A DNA stretch of 64,000 bases from Gammaproteobacteria bacterium (GTDB lineage Bacteria; Pseudomonadota; Gammaproteobacteria; Pseudomonadales; Alcanivoracaceae), in the NCBI GenBank assembly GCA_018067045.1, contig JAGPVL010000034.1, positions 62,001 through 126,000 of the forward strand, read 5' to 3'. The notes under the pieces were generated by a model. That model made no database searches. It was not told where the DNA came from and saw only the letters and a program-made list of their open reading frames with translations. Below are positions 35,422 to 44,946 of the stretch, in pieces (the first letter of the stretch is position 1; every line of letters starts with the position of its first letter). The position numbers and the translations under genes were made by a program.

Positions 35422-36813
35422 ATGCGCCGTTTTGCTCTTCCGTTTATCGGGCCTATCTGCCTAACCAGCTTGCTGGTTAGCGGCTGTGAATTTGAGAATG
35501 AATCATCAAAAGGCGCAGTCACGAAGCGCCCCGTCGCGCCACTTGCGGTCGAATACTATGACGACACCGGCGCGACCAGCGGGCGCGTTATTTTTGATTA
35601 CAGCAAGCCTATGCATATCCAGTCTCGGTACCTGACGCCGGGCGACGATGGCGTCTGGGACACCACCGACGACACTAGCTCGCACTTCCTTGAATGCCTC
35701 TATGAATCAGCGGACGACACACCACCGAGACAACGCTGGCTTCCACTTGTGGCAACAAGGCGTTCTCCTAGCGGCGCAAATGCCCTTTCACTCGTCAATA
35801 TGGCTGATGGCGAGAACATGTTCTGCCCAGCCCTTTCCGGCCACCATTTAATTCGCGAGGCTCGATGCCTAGAGGACAATTGCCACGGCGCTAGCACCAT
35901 CTATGGAAGCGGCTTCGAACTTAGCATTTCGCGTGAGCGCCATAACAACACAATTACCGAAACGCAAACCATGCAACACTACGACAGCGGCAGCCGAGAA
36001 GACTGGCTACAGCAAACACAAGAAAGCCGTATTACGCTAGATGAACAGTCCCGCCCCATCGAGGTGAATATCGAGATGACGGTTACCAACATTTTTGACG
36101 ACATATTAATTGATGTCTGCCACGCCGGCAGCAACGCTGCCTTAGAACTATTACTTTATCGCAGCTGCAAAACTGCAAAGGAGTCTATCCGCTATAGCTA
36201 CACAGATTCGGCTATTGCACGGCAAACGGACTACTACAATGGCTGGACATTTACCCACATGGAAAATAGCCTGCGCACCGTAGACACCGAAAATAACGTA
36301 CTGATAATTACCAGCGACACAAATCTTCACACCAGCGTGCCCGACCCGACCGAAAACAATTACTTTTTTAATGCACGCGGGCAGATCACCTCGTCGACCA
36401 CACGCAAAGCAGGTGCGGACGGTACATTGCATACTCCTGACGACGACACGGCATCCGGGCCACAATATTTCTACCGCGCAGACGGTCAGCCCCAGCGAGT
36501 TGAGTACGGGTATGGGAGCGTTGACGAATACCGCTATGACGACTTTGGCCGTCTAGTGAAAACGCTCTATTTCTCACCAGGCAAGGACACGCCCACGCGC
36601 AAAACCGAATACACTTATAATGACGCCCATAAAACAAAGAAAACTTTCTATCAGGCAGTTTCAGAAGATGACCCAACACTGGTAAAAACGTCCACTATTT
36701 ACTTCCTTCCTGCGCCAGCGGGTTTCCCAGTAAACTTTTCGCCAGATACACCGCAGCGCTCCGAACTTCCGACGGTGAAATCAATCATGGCTCGTTTCGA
36801 CAACCCCTCCTGA
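35422..36813 (+). CDS. Lipoprotein of unknown function (paralogue 2)
   Basis: A protein of 463 residues with AAGGA before its ATG. The lipobox LLVSGC gives an acylated N-terminus. The block GDDGVWDTTDDTSSHFLECL matches the first lipoprotein, and the C-terminal part again has YD-like turns (YRADGQPQRVEYGYG, YRYDDFGRLVKTLYF). The two genes are a tandem duplication that has diverged. A strong bidirectional terminator follows. Confidence 0.8.
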   Translation: MRRFALPFIGPICLTSLLVSGCEFENESSKGAVTKRPVAPLAVEYYDDTGATSGRVIFDYSKPMHIQSRYLTPGDDGVWDTTDDTSSHFLECLYESADDTPPRQRWLPLVATRRSPSGANALSLVNMADGENMFCPALSGHHLIREARCLEDNCHGASTIYGSGFELSISRERHNNTITETQTMQHYDSGSREDWLQQTQESRITLDEQSRPIEVNIEMTVTNIFDDILIDVCHAGSNAALELLLYRSCKTAKESIRYSYTDSAIARQTDYYNGWTFTHMENSLRTVDTENNVLIITSDTNLHTSVPDPTENNYFFNARGQITSSTTRKAGADGTLHTPDDDTASGPQYFYRADGQPQRVEYGYGSVDEYRYDDFGRLVKTLYFSPGKDTPTRKTEYTYNDAHKTKKTFYQAVSEDDPTLVKTSTIYFLPAPAGFPVNFSPDTPQRSELPTVKSIMARFDNPS

Positions 36814-36890
36814 TCGTCACCTAAAGGGAAAAACCTTTTGCGCTGCAACACAAAATAACTCGTGAATATCAGCACTTAACCTAGAAACAT

Positions 36891-36928
36891 AAAAAGCCGG
36901 TGTCGCACTACGCGAACACCGGCTTTTT
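36891..36928. terminator. Bidirectional Rho-independent terminator
   Basis: AAAAAGCCGGTGT and ACACCGGCTTTTT pair perfectly (13 bp) around a 12-nt loop, giving a T-run on each strand. It separates the plus-strand lipoprotein gene from the convergent globin operon. Confidence 0.9.
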
Positions 36929-36951
36929 ATTGCTCTCTTTAACGCTTATTG

Positions 36952-37368
36952 CTATTCGATAATATCTTTGCTCATCGGTGCCAGTCGTTTCAGCAGCCGG
37001 TTCTGCGCGGACACCGACACATCTTCGGCTTCCATCGCAGCGATCAGGTCTTCAACTAGGGCGTTGAAATCCGTATGGGTGACATTCATGCCAGCGTGGG
37101 AATCCTTCATCGAATCACCTGTGTATTCACATCCGCCGCCAGACTCGGCGCAAAACTGTTCGATAAGCTTTTCGCGGAATCGTACTGGGTCAACATCGAT
37201 AAAATGGGCGGCAATGCGTGGGTCACTGCCGAGGCGGACAAGAAAACCATCAACGATATTTTCAATGCCAGTCATACCACCCAAATCATCAAATAAAGCG
37301 CTCTGTGGACGCGTTTGGCACCCCGTTATCGCGAGCACCAACATAACCATCCCAATTACCTGTTTCAT
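36952..37368 (-). CDS. Group 1 truncated haemoglobin-like lipoprotein
   Basis: A protein of 138 residues. A lipobox (LAITGC) precedes a small globin: LFDDLGGMTGIENIVDGFLV, FREKLIEQFCAESGGGCEYT, then DSHAGMNVTHTDFNALVEDL, where the HAGM region carries the expected proximal histidine. The group 1 truncated-globin pattern is clear, but most such globins are cytoplasmic; the lipobox places this one outside the inner membrane. Its ATG overlaps the DUF3034 gene stop (TAATG). It is last in a four-gene minus-strand operon. Confidence 0.85.
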   Translation of the reverse strand: MKQVIGMVMLVLAITGCQTRPQSALFDDLGGMTGIENIVDGFLVRLGSDPRIAAHFIDVDPVRFREKLIEQFCAESGGGCEYTGDSMKDSHAGMNVTHTDFNALVEDLIAAMEAEDVSVSAQNRLLKRLAPMSKDIIE

Positions 37369-38282
37369 TAAAATGCTCCTGTAATAGACAAGTAGGCCCC
37401 GCGCTGATCGCGGTCGTCATTTTCGTAAGGCACTGCGGCAGTGCTTACTTCACCGAGATCAACCAGCGCAGCGGTAATACTCCATTGCTTATTGGGGAAC
37501 CAGGCGATAAAAAGATCTTTCCAATCGTCTTGATGAAGAAAAGTGAGATTTTCCGGTTGCTCACGATACTCACCACCAATTAACCAATGCTTATTGAGAA
37601 ACACACCGATCGATCCTTCTGCCACGGTGCTGCGTTCTTCGTCAAGATCACCACCAAAACCAAGCAAACCACCTTGGTTTGCTCTAGTGGATCGAACAAC
37701 ACCATTCACCAACCAATTCCGCCCAAATGGACCACCGATAAAGACCTTCGTCGCCGCGAGATAATAATCAGTGCCATAATTACTTTTTGCACCTAATGCT
37801 TCCGGCACGGTTGCCCCACCTAACGCAGCAATGTCGCGATTGATCGACTCGCGATACATTGCCCCGATAGAAACCTGTGGGACAGTGGTATAAAGAACGT
37901 CACCAAAAAGACGCGCCTTCACGCCGTAATTATTAGTGCGAAGCTCTTCCACATCAGGAATTTTGAATATTCCGGCATCCAAGGTCTGACGCGCGACAGA
38001 AAACTCCACACGGTTATGCCAAGACCATGCTGCAGCAAAGCCATTTAACGCAAAATCATCGGTGTTAAGACGACTCGCGCTGACAACACCGCCATGTTGC
38101 TCATTGGTACCATAACCCGCCAGTATCGCCATCGGCACGATGCCCCCACCGGCCGTACCGTCAATAGTCGTTACCGCACCTGTCGCCAGAATTCGGCCGT
38201 TGCCTGTAGCCAGTTTCCCTGCGGCGAAAGCATTCGCCGAAAGTACCCCAAGAATACAAATCCCCATCCAACGAAATATCAT
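37368..38282 (-). CDS. DUF3034 family outer-membrane-type protein
   Basis: A protein of 304 residues from ATG 38282, which overlaps the stop of the GGDEF-EAL gene (ATGA). It has a signal peptide (ICILGVLSANAFAAG) and GRILATGAVTTIDGTAGGGI, with AGYGTNEQHGGV, typical of DUF3034. It continues in amphipathic beta-strands and ends in a barrel-like ITGAF. It is probably an outer-membrane barrel. Function unknown; its neighbours suggest a shared process with the globin and the cupredoxin-like protein. Confidence 0.82.
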   Translation of the reverse strand: MIFRWMGICILGVLSANAFAAGKLATGNGRILATGAVTTIDGTAGGGIVPMAILAGYGTNEQHGGVVSASRLNTDDFALNGFAAAWSWHNRVEFSVARQTLDAGIFKIPDVEELRTNNYGVKARLFGDVLYTTVPQVSIGAMYRESINRDIAALGGATVPEALGAKSNYGTDYYLAATKVFIGGPFGRNWLVNGVVRSTRANQGGLLGFGGDLDEERSTVAEGSIGVFLNKHWLIGGEYREQPENLTFLHQDDWKDLFIAWFPNKQWSITAALVDLGEVSTAAVPYENDDRDQRGAYLSITGAF

Positions 38283-40612
38283 TGTCCACTTCTCCTCTTT
38301 CCAGAAAGCCACGATTCGCGCCACGCTTCAAACTGCAATTTCGATAGGGGCCGTGACAAACACTGCCCCTGAATTCCATCCACTTCCATGGCACGTAAAA
38401 TTTTCAACATCTCACGCGATTCCACACCATCGGCAAAAACGCGGACGCCTAATCGATGCCCCAGTGCAACAATCGATTCTGCAATCGCTTTGTCTGCCTT
38501 ACCTCTTAACAACCCTTCCACGAAACTACGATCAATGCTGATTTCATCGACTTCCAACTCACGTAGCAACGCCAATGACGCTTTACCCGCCCCAAACTGA
38601 CTAATCGATACTTTCACCTGCTGTCGTCTCAATCGTCCGATCACTTCCTTCGCGACAGCCAAAGAGTCATTGGCAAGGGATTCGCTAATCTGAAGGCAGA
38701 GCAACGACTTATGTATGGCATGACGTCGACTTGTGTCGATCAGCCTAGTTACAAACGAAGGATCATCTAAATCTTGTGCGAAGATATTCAGGCTCATGGG
38801 AACGACAACTTTTTTACTAAACCACTCGCCATGCACAGAACAGCTTTGCTCAAGCAGCCAGCTATTCACCTCTGACATCAAGCCACTACTTTCTGCCAAC
38901 GGAATAAACTCTTGCAGCGGAATTTCGCCGTACGTTGGATGTTCCCAGCGTGGCAACACTTCAACTAACACCTCTTCCGGCTTACTAAAGTCAATTTTTG
39001 GCTGAAACAGTACCGATAATTGATTGTTCGAAATGGCTTCACGCAGATCACGCGTTAACTCAATGCGACGACGACGGCGCGCATCGATACCGGAGTCATA
39101 GACTTGTACTTCACCCTGCTGCTCACGTGCCCGATACATTGATTGCTCTGCACGCTGAATCAGAATGTCCGCTTCTTTGCCATGATCCGGCGCAAGCGAA
39201 AGACCGACATGGAGTTTAATCAACGCCTTCACATCGCCACTTAACTGAATCGGTTCTCGTGTTGACTTTAACAACTTAGCGGCCAACGCCAACGCATCTG
39301 TTTCATTCGCTCTTGGAAGCACTAACAAAAAGTCATCCGACGCTAGACGGCACACCGTTGCATCTCGCTGCGCGAGTGACTGTAACGTTCGGCCCAACCA
39401 ACACAACACTTCATCGCCTGCCTCTGCTCCCAACGAATCATTGATTTCGCGCAAGCGGTAGATATCAACAGCTATCAATGCGAACGGTCTAGCGCTGTTT
39501 TTCTTTAACAGCAGATCAATGCATTCTACTACCGCCAATCTATTCGGCAATTTCGTCAGAACGTCACAACGAGCCTGATCATGAATATTCTTTTCACGGT
39601 CAGATATAGCGCCCTGCATATTGTCGAACGCTTCACCTAGCTGAGAGAATTCTGTGAAAGATTGCACTGGGAACTTAACGTGATAGTCGCCCCCGGCAAT
39701 ACGTTTCGCCAACCCGCCGATATCACGCAAAGGACGGGTTACCCGACGAGATAGCCAAGACGATAGAACAAGCACCAGAACAAAACCGCCGATCACTAAG
39801 ATACCCAAACGAATCGATAACGTTCGAAATGGATCTGCTTCAGCAGACATAGCAGTGTGAATAAATACCTGTACGCCCTCGCTACCGCCCATGGTCAATG
39901 GAATGGACATTAGCGCCACATTGTTCAGGTAAATAACTTCTGGGCGCTCTTCTGAAATCGATAACAAGCTTTTACGATAGCTATTAATTGCGGATGACGA
40001 TTCAGGCAACACAGCCGTCGACATAAGAACGTCATCAGACCCCGTCGTGCGAACTAAGAATGTCACGTCGCCGCCGACTAACGATTTCATTTGCGCCAGA
40101 AACTGCTCGCCCATGTTGAACGATAACGCGATACGGCCAACCGGCATGGGGTTGCCTACAGGAGTGCTAATCACTAGGTGGGCGGAACCATCAATTGCTT
40201 GAACGACAATATCCGTTTCTACTCTATCGGACGTTTGTGGCGTCATTGAAGCAGGTGCCTGTCCTCCGGCTGCCACCGCTCGCCCATCAGTAAGTCGAAC
40301 GACAGCGTGATCCGCACCAATCCGAGCAACCTGATTTTCCAGCGCAGAAACGATCGTGTCGTAATCGTTACTGGCAACGGCATCTTGAAAACCAAAATCC
40401 TCCACCAGCACCGTCACCGCATTGGCTAATTCTCCAGCGCGCACACCAATCTGTTGACGAAAATATTCAGACGTTTGAATGACGTTTTGACGTGCATTTT
40501 GATTGACGGTTTCGCCAATAATTTCTCGCGCCAGCATTGCACCAACACTGAGTAACACAAGTAATATAAGACTTATCGACAGAAATAACGCTCGAGAAAA
40601 TTTAACGCGCAA
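38279..40612 (-). CDS. Membrane GGDEF-EAL protein with degenerate active sites
   Basis: A protein of 777 residues starting at a TTG (40612) with AGGAG upstream. Order: membrane helix (about 9-28), extracytoplasmic sensor region (30-270), second helix and HAMP (about 275-340), GGDEF-type domain (about 350-505) and EAL-type domain (about 525-770). The GGDEF position reads ASDDF, the EAL position EVLPRW, and the usual DDFG loop reads SQFGAG, so neither cyclase nor phosphodiesterase activity is expected. It may bind a ligand or partner instead, like CsrD-type proteins. It overlaps both flanking genes of the operon. Confidence 0.88.
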   Translation of the reverse strand: MRVKFSRALFLSISLILLVLLSVGAMLAREIIGETVNQNARQNVIQTSEYFRQQIGVRAGELANAVTVLVEDFGFQDAVASNDYDTIVSALENQVARIGADHAVVRLTDGRAVAAGGQAPASMTPQTSDRVETDIVVQAIDGSAHLVISTPVGNPMPVGRIALSFNMGEQFLAQMKSLVGGDVTFLVRTTGSDDVLMSTAVLPESSSAINSYRKSLLSISEERPEVIYLNNVALMSIPLTMGGSEGVQVFIHTAMSAEADPFRTLSIRLGILVIGGFVLVLVLSSWLSRRVTRPLRDIGGLAKRIAGGDYHVKFPVQSFTEFSQLGEAFDNMQGAISDREKNIHDQARCDVLTKLPNRLAVVECIDLLLKKNSARPFALIAVDIYRLREINDSLGAEAGDEVLCWLGRTLQSLAQRDATVCRLASDDFLLVLPRANETDALALAAKLLKSTREPIQLSGDVKALIKLHVGLSLAPDHGKEADILIQRAEQSMYRAREQQGEVQVYDSGIDARRRRRIELTRDLREAISNNQLSVLFQPKIDFSKPEEVLVEVLPRWEHPTYGEIPLQEFIPLAESSGLMSEVNSWLLEQSCSVHGEWFSKKVVVPMSLNIFAQDLDDPSFVTRLIDTSRRHAIHKSLLCLQISESLANDSLAVAKEVIGRLRRQQVKVSISQFGAGKASLALLRELEVDEISIDRSFVEGLLRGKADKAIAESIVALGHRLGVRVFADGVESREMLKILRAMEVDGIQGQCLSRPLSKLQFEAWRESWLSGKRRSGQ

Positions 40613-41297
40613 AGGGATTACTCCTAATCAACGGATTGGAAACAGGACGTTGTGACACCCGAGGATCGGGACCGATCTCACCTAGATTAATTCGTTCTGT
40701 CGCTCCCCGCTCGCGAATGATCAGCCGCACCGAACGCTTCTGTGAGGTAGCTTTTTTCTGCCATGGGTGTAGCGCTTCAATCTCATAATCACCCACCGGC
40801 AAGTCTTTAAAGATGACTTTCCCCGCAGCGTCCGTTATGCCAAACATCGGCGCATCGGTGACGTAAATAAATGCCTGCATGCGGTCGTGGATATGGCAGC
40901 CAATGGGCACTAAGCCAACCCGCTCGAACTCAACGGGCTCCGCTTCTCTGCCGGCATAAAGGCGTGTCACAAAGCGCTTCACCCGAGAGAACGAATACAC
41001 TTGATGGCGCGTGCTATCGAGGTTTGGAAAGGCAACGCTGCTGTCACGCCGTACAACCAACACGTGCGGCTCAAACTGCGTTCGAATCTGAGCCATCTCG
41101 GGGCGATCCGTCTGCATCGGCGTTAACGAATCGGGACCACTCAGGCTGACAATGGCATGAGCCAGCGGCACTCCCCGTTCACCCGTAGCGTATACGGTGA
41201 TATCCGCGGCTATCGTCGCTGGTGATAGGAGAAATGCGGTCATCAAGACCAGCAATGAGACTGTAATTTGACGCAAAGACACCGTTGGCGCTCCCAC
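40602..41297 (-). CDS. Periplasmic cupredoxin-like protein (methylamine-utilisation MauL-like)
   Basis: A protein of 231 residues from a GTG with AAGG upstream. Signal peptide: LLVLMTAFLLSPATIAA. Cupredoxin-type copper ligands appear in order: H98 (STRHQVYSF) and C134-H137-M140 (GCHIHDRM). The C-terminal VIFKDLPVGDYEIEALHPW is a carboxypeptidase-regulatory-like beta fold. Such proteins are often annotated as methylamine utilisation protein, but no other mau gene is present. A periplasmic copper or redox role alongside the lipoprotein globin is plausible. First gene of the operon. Confidence 0.8.
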   Translation of the reverse strand: MGAPTVSLRQITVSLLVLMTAFLLSPATIAADITVYATGERGVPLAHAIVSLSGPDSLTPMQTDRPEMAQIRTQFEPHVLVVRRDSSVAFPNLDSTRHQVYSFSRVKRFVTRLYAGREAEPVEFERVGLVPIGCHIHDRMQAFIYVTDAPMFGITDAAGKVIFKDLPVGDYEIEALHPWQKKATSQKRSVRLIIRERGATERINLGEIGPDPRVSQRPVSNPLIRSNPFAR

Positions 41298-41654
41298 TGC
41301 TAGCCTTCATATCGCTGAAATAGCGGCACATCGAAGACAAGTGAATGTGTACTGGGTGACACTTTCACCGCAGCAGCGTGAAGTCGCCGTGATATCGCCT
41401 TTTAATTTGAGAGATTTTACAAAGGAAAGCAGCTGATAACCTCACTGCAACCAGCAACAGGCCGCGGACAGGAGAACGGACTGACGGTACGAGGAGCCTC
41501 TTACAAGGCGATCAGGCGCATCGGCTCTTCAAAATGCAGAAGCCGATAGAGCGAACGTTAAAAAGTCAGCTCCACCGGCTATCAGCACATTTTACTGTTA
41601 CAGCAAGGCTGTTTATTGAACTCTGCTGCTTTTAATCAAAGCCCTACTTTCTGA
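41298..41654. other. Intergenic, nothing recognised
   Basis: About 350 bp between the cupredoxin-like operon and the lipase gene. It must contain the operon promoter. A short degenerate direct duplication of the lipase stop region (AAAGCAGGGCT near 41,660, AAAGTAGGGCT near 41,645) is visible. No gene, tRNA or terminator is evident. Confidence 0.6.
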
Positions 41655-42611
41655 TTAGAGCCCTGCTTTCTTCAGACGATTTGCATGGCTGCGGAAAACC
41701 ACCACAGGATTGGTCTCGAATAAAGCGGTCAGGCCGATAACCTGATTCACTTCATCGAGATGGTTCATGTTGTAGTTATCGCGAATCACCTTGCCTAAGT
41801 GATTACTGCAGCGGCCGACAAAACCGTCATTTTGATTATCTTCTGTACCGATAAAGGACGCAGAATTTGCCAGAATGGGCAGATCAACCGGATCAAGCAA
41901 GTTGGTCACTTGCCCTGTTCCGCCCCATGAATAAAAACGGATATTATCCACTACGTGAGCCCCCTCCCCACAAGCACTGGTTGGTACTCCGGCGGGAAAA
42001 CGCGCATTAAAATCCGCCGCGCCAGCTGTCGTCAGAGACGCCAGACCGCCCAGTATATCCTGCGGTAACTCTTCACCTGCCGCCAGACCGATCAACGCCC
42101 CAAAGCCGTCGACAATAGATCCGATGCCTTGGGTTATGTCGTCACCTACAGCCAAAGAGGCGTCCTCGATCAAATCTGCAACCGGCGAGCCTTTGGTCGG
42201 GCCACCGACAGACGTTACCGATGCAACACGGCCCGGCAACGCCGCAGCAACATAACGAATCGACTGATTGCCGTGACTATGGCCGATCAAATTGACCTTA
42301 CTGGCACCGGTAATCGCCAAGATATCCTGCACCTGCGCCAGCAATTGCTCGCCACGTACCTCCGATGATTGGAATGACGAAACCTGAGTCAGATATACCT
42401 TTGCGCCACGAGAGCCTAGGTCATCTGGAATCCCATACCAATAATCCAGCAGGCCGATTTTATCGAAGCCCGCCATGCCGTGGGCAAGAACAATAGGGTA
42501 GCGGGTCTTAGCGTAACTGGAATCGGAAAAGAATTTGAACCATGCAAACGATGGAGATGCTAATGCCAGCAATAGCCCAGCCATTACGACGTGTTGGAGT
42601 CCTTTTTTCAT
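41655..42611 (-). CDS. Secreted triacylglycerol lipase (family I type)
   Basis: A protein of 318 residues with a signal peptide (MAGLLLALASPSFAW). Catalytic residues: S112 in GHSHGN, D262 in NDGFVGRC and H284 in NMNHLDEVN. The oxyanion region is IVLAHGMAG, and C214/C268 could form the disulphide known in Pseudomonas family I.1/I.2 lipases. Those lipases usually need a foldase (Lif) encoded next door; none is seen here. It is divergent from an AraC-type regulator that likely controls it. Confidence 0.92.
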   Translation of the reverse strand: MKKGLQHVVMAGLLLALASPSFAWFKFFSDSSYAKTRYPIVLAHGMAGFDKIGLLDYWYGIPDDLGSRGAKVYLTQVSSFQSSEVRGEQLLAQVQDILAITGASKVNLIGHSHGNQSIRYVAAALPGRVASVTSVGGPTKGSPVADLIEDASLAVGDDITQGIGSIVDGFGALIGLAAGEELPQDILGGLASLTTAGAADFNARFPAGVPTSACGEGAHVVDNIRFYSWGGTGQVTNLLDPVDLPILANSASFIGTEDNQNDGFVGRCSNHLGKVIRDNYNMNHLDEVNQVIGLTALFETNPVVVFRSHANRLKKAGL

Positions 42612-42820
42612 GACGGTGTCCTCACAGGGAATTGTTATTTTACTTATCAGTCTCAGAGCCGAATAACCTCGGCCCAGCGCTAAGGAACATATTGATTACG
42701 AAACGACCATCCGCTCTACACCAAAAAGAGACAGGCCGCTGACCTGATTAGGACAACATCTGGCATATTCAGTATGTTTTTCGTAGATTGAGAAGCTGAA
42801 GAACAAAACGGAATTCTTAC

Positions 42821-43894
42821 GTGAGCACTGCTATCACAAGCACTATTCCTAGCTACAAGGTCTCTATTGATCTGGTGCGCCAGCTTCTATCCTTCACGCG
42901 CGAGCAGGGCCTGCCCATTGATGGCGTGCTGGCTCGACATGCCATTGTCATCGAACCGCTACACGGAGAGCCTGCCTTTATGTCCGGGCCGGAATTCGAG
43001 CGCCTGCTCGCCATCGGCTTACGCTTGCTGCCCGACCCTCTACCTGGACTCTATGCCGCCCGCGCCCAGATCGGCGCCATATTTGGACTCATCGGCTATC
43101 TCGTACAGACCTCTAGCACCGTTGGCTCAGTCCTGCAGACCATGACCCAAGCCGAACCACTGCTCGGCAACGTTGGCGCCACACGACTACGCCACGAACC
43201 TGGCGAAGCCCACCTACTCTGGGATTGCCACTTTACCGACGCTTATGTGCACAGCCATGTCACCGACTTTATTCTTTGCGTTTATTTGTGGGCCATCCAG
43301 GCCGCTGCCAGACCGGGCATGGAGTTAATCCGAGCCGTCCATTTTTCCCATCCCGCGCCGGAAGATCCAGCGCTCGTCCAACGTTATGTCGATACCTTCG
43401 GCTGCCCCGTTTATTTCAACCAACCCCAGCACCGCATGGTGCTACCAGCCAGCATCCTTGATCTCCCGCTACCCGGCGCCGACCCGCAATTGCACGAAAT
43501 CCTGCAAGTCCACGCGCAACAGGTCATTGAGGAGCGCAGCCGTACCGACTCGTTAACGGATTTGGCGCGCTCTCGCTTGCACCAGTTAATGCATCACGGC
43601 AAAGCCTCTAGAGAAAATCTGGCGGCAACTCTGAATATGAGTAGCCGCACTCTGCATCGAAAATTGCGCGAAGCGAATACTGGCTATCGAGAGATGCTGG
43701 ATGAAATGAGATTGGAACGCGCACGCATGCTACTGCGTGACTCCAACTTAACGGTGCAACAAGTGGCCGAGCACGCTGGATTCGACGAGCACAACTCGTT
43801 TACGCGCTGGTTCCGCCAACTTACCGGCATGGCACCAACTGAATTCCGGCGGCAACTTTCTTCGCGAAATTCGGTAAATGATAAAATACTTTAG
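42821..43894 (+). CDS. AraC-type regulator next to the lipase
   Basis: A protein of 357 residues from a GTG start. The N-terminal 230 residues match the Arabinose_bd/OruR-type ligand domain (FEPL-style regions PLLGNVGATRLRHEPGEAHL). The C-terminal double HTH is clear (NLAATLNMSSRTLHRKLREA and VQQVAEHAGFDEHNSFTRWF). Divergent from the lipase gene, so a likely regulator of it. Its stop overlaps that of rlmA by 3-4 nt, tail to tail. Confidence 0.9.
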   Translation: MSTAITSTIPSYKVSIDLVRQLLSFTREQGLPIDGVLARHAIVIEPLHGEPAFMSGPEFERLLAIGLRLLPDPLPGLYAARAQIGAIFGLIGYLVQTSSTVGSVLQTMTQAEPLLGNVGATRLRHEPGEAHLLWDCHFTDAYVHSHVTDFILCVYLWAIQAAARPGMELIRAVHFSHPAPEDPALVQRYVDTFGCPVYFNQPQHRMVLPASILDLPLPGADPQLHEILQVHAQQVIEERSRTDSLTDLARSRLHQLMHHGKASRENLAATLNMSSRTLHRKLREANTGYREMLDEMRLERARMLLRDSNLTVQQVAEHAGFDEHNSFTRWFRQLTGMAPTEFRRQLSSRNSVNDKIL

Positions 43895-44748
43895 TCGTGG
43901 CCGACTCCATCAACTTTATTGATTTGGCTATCCTTGTCTCGGCGACGCCAGCGCTCAATCACGAAATCTCCGTTCATGGGTTGCCCAACTAATTTGCCAA
44001 TGCCCGCCTTCGCCTCAGGGCGTGCGCGCCAGTGGTGGGGCGTCATGGTCAACAGGTCGCGCAGCTCTTGTTCCGACTCGGGAACCCACTCGCACTCTAA
44101 GGTACTATGGCTTATTCGCTCGAAGCGCTCATCGAAGAATTTTCCAGCATCGAATTCATTCATCCGAACCTCTTCATAAAGCGCCTCACGCAACGGCATT
44201 AAATGACGCTCGCCAGTACCGACAACCCAGACTTCACCGCCAGGCTTGAGCACACGCGCTAAATCGTCGATGAATAAATAGGTAAACATCACCAAGGCGT
44301 ACTGCAGACTGTTATCGAACAGCGGCAGTCGTGCGCCGCTAGCGACCAGCCACGTTATCTGCTTATCTCTGCGCGCCGCGGCATCAATTGCAAACTTTGA
44401 AATATCCACACCAACGCCACTAAACGCGCCCATTCGCTGAGCTATTTGTGCGGTATACCATCCTTCACCGCAACCAATATCCGCCCACGACGCATCCCCT
44501 ACTGGCAGCTCTTCCAGTAATGCATCGATCAAAGGTTGATAACGGCCCCGTTCAAGAAACGCGGTCCGGCATTGCACCATGGCCTTGTCATCACCCGGCG
44601 AGCGCGATCGACGATGTTGGGCCAACAGTAAATTGGTGTAGCCACGCTTAGCCCGATCAAATTGATGGCCATGCTCACAAAGCCAGCTGTTAGCGCTTAA
44701 CTGTAACGGCAGATCACAACTGGGGCATTTCAGGATAGGAGTTGTCAT
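43891..44748 (-). CDS. rlmA: 23S rRNA (guanine-N1) methyltransferase RlmA
   Basis: A protein of 285 residues. The N-terminal zinc site is C8-C11 and C24-H28 (LKCPSCDLPLQ...LCEHGHQFD), followed by RAKRGYTNLLLAQH, a family signature. A SAM-binding fold follows (WADIGCGEGWYTAQIA). It methylates G745 of 23S rRNA in E. coli. It is a core gene in an otherwise accessory stretch. Confidence 0.92.
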   Translation of the reverse strand: MTTPILKCPSCDLPLQLSANSWLCEHGHQFDRAKRGYTNLLLAQHRRSRSPGDDKAMVQCRTAFLERGRYQPLIDALLEELPVGDASWADIGCGEGWYTAQIAQRMGAFSGVGVDISKFAIDAAARRDKQITWLVASGARLPLFDNSLQYALVMFTYLFIDDLARVLKPGGEVWVVGTGERHLMPLREALYEEVRMNEFDAGKFFDERFERISHSTLECEWVPESEQELRDLLTMTPHHWRARPEAKAGIGKLVGQPMNGDFVIERWRRRDKDSQINKVDGVGHD

Positions 44749-44879
44749 AGGGTCAGCATTCTAAACGATCCGCTCGTCTGTAGCATGCACCCACCAAACC
44801 AGCTCCTTATATGAGCTTGCTTGCAAACGAACAGCTCCATATTAGAAAGTAACAATAGCCATACAGAAATATACGCTCG

Positions 44880-44905
44880 AAAAAAAGCCCAGCAGATGCT
44901 GGGCT
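44880..44905 (-). terminator. Rho-independent terminator of the secreted esterase gene
   Basis: AGCCCAGC and GCTGGGCT pair around a 4-nt loop; on the minus strand a run of seven Ts follows. It lies about 40 nt after the esterase stop. Confidence 0.9.
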
Positions 44906-44946
44906 GTAAAGTTCATGCGCGCGGCAAACTTATACTTAGCCTTGAA

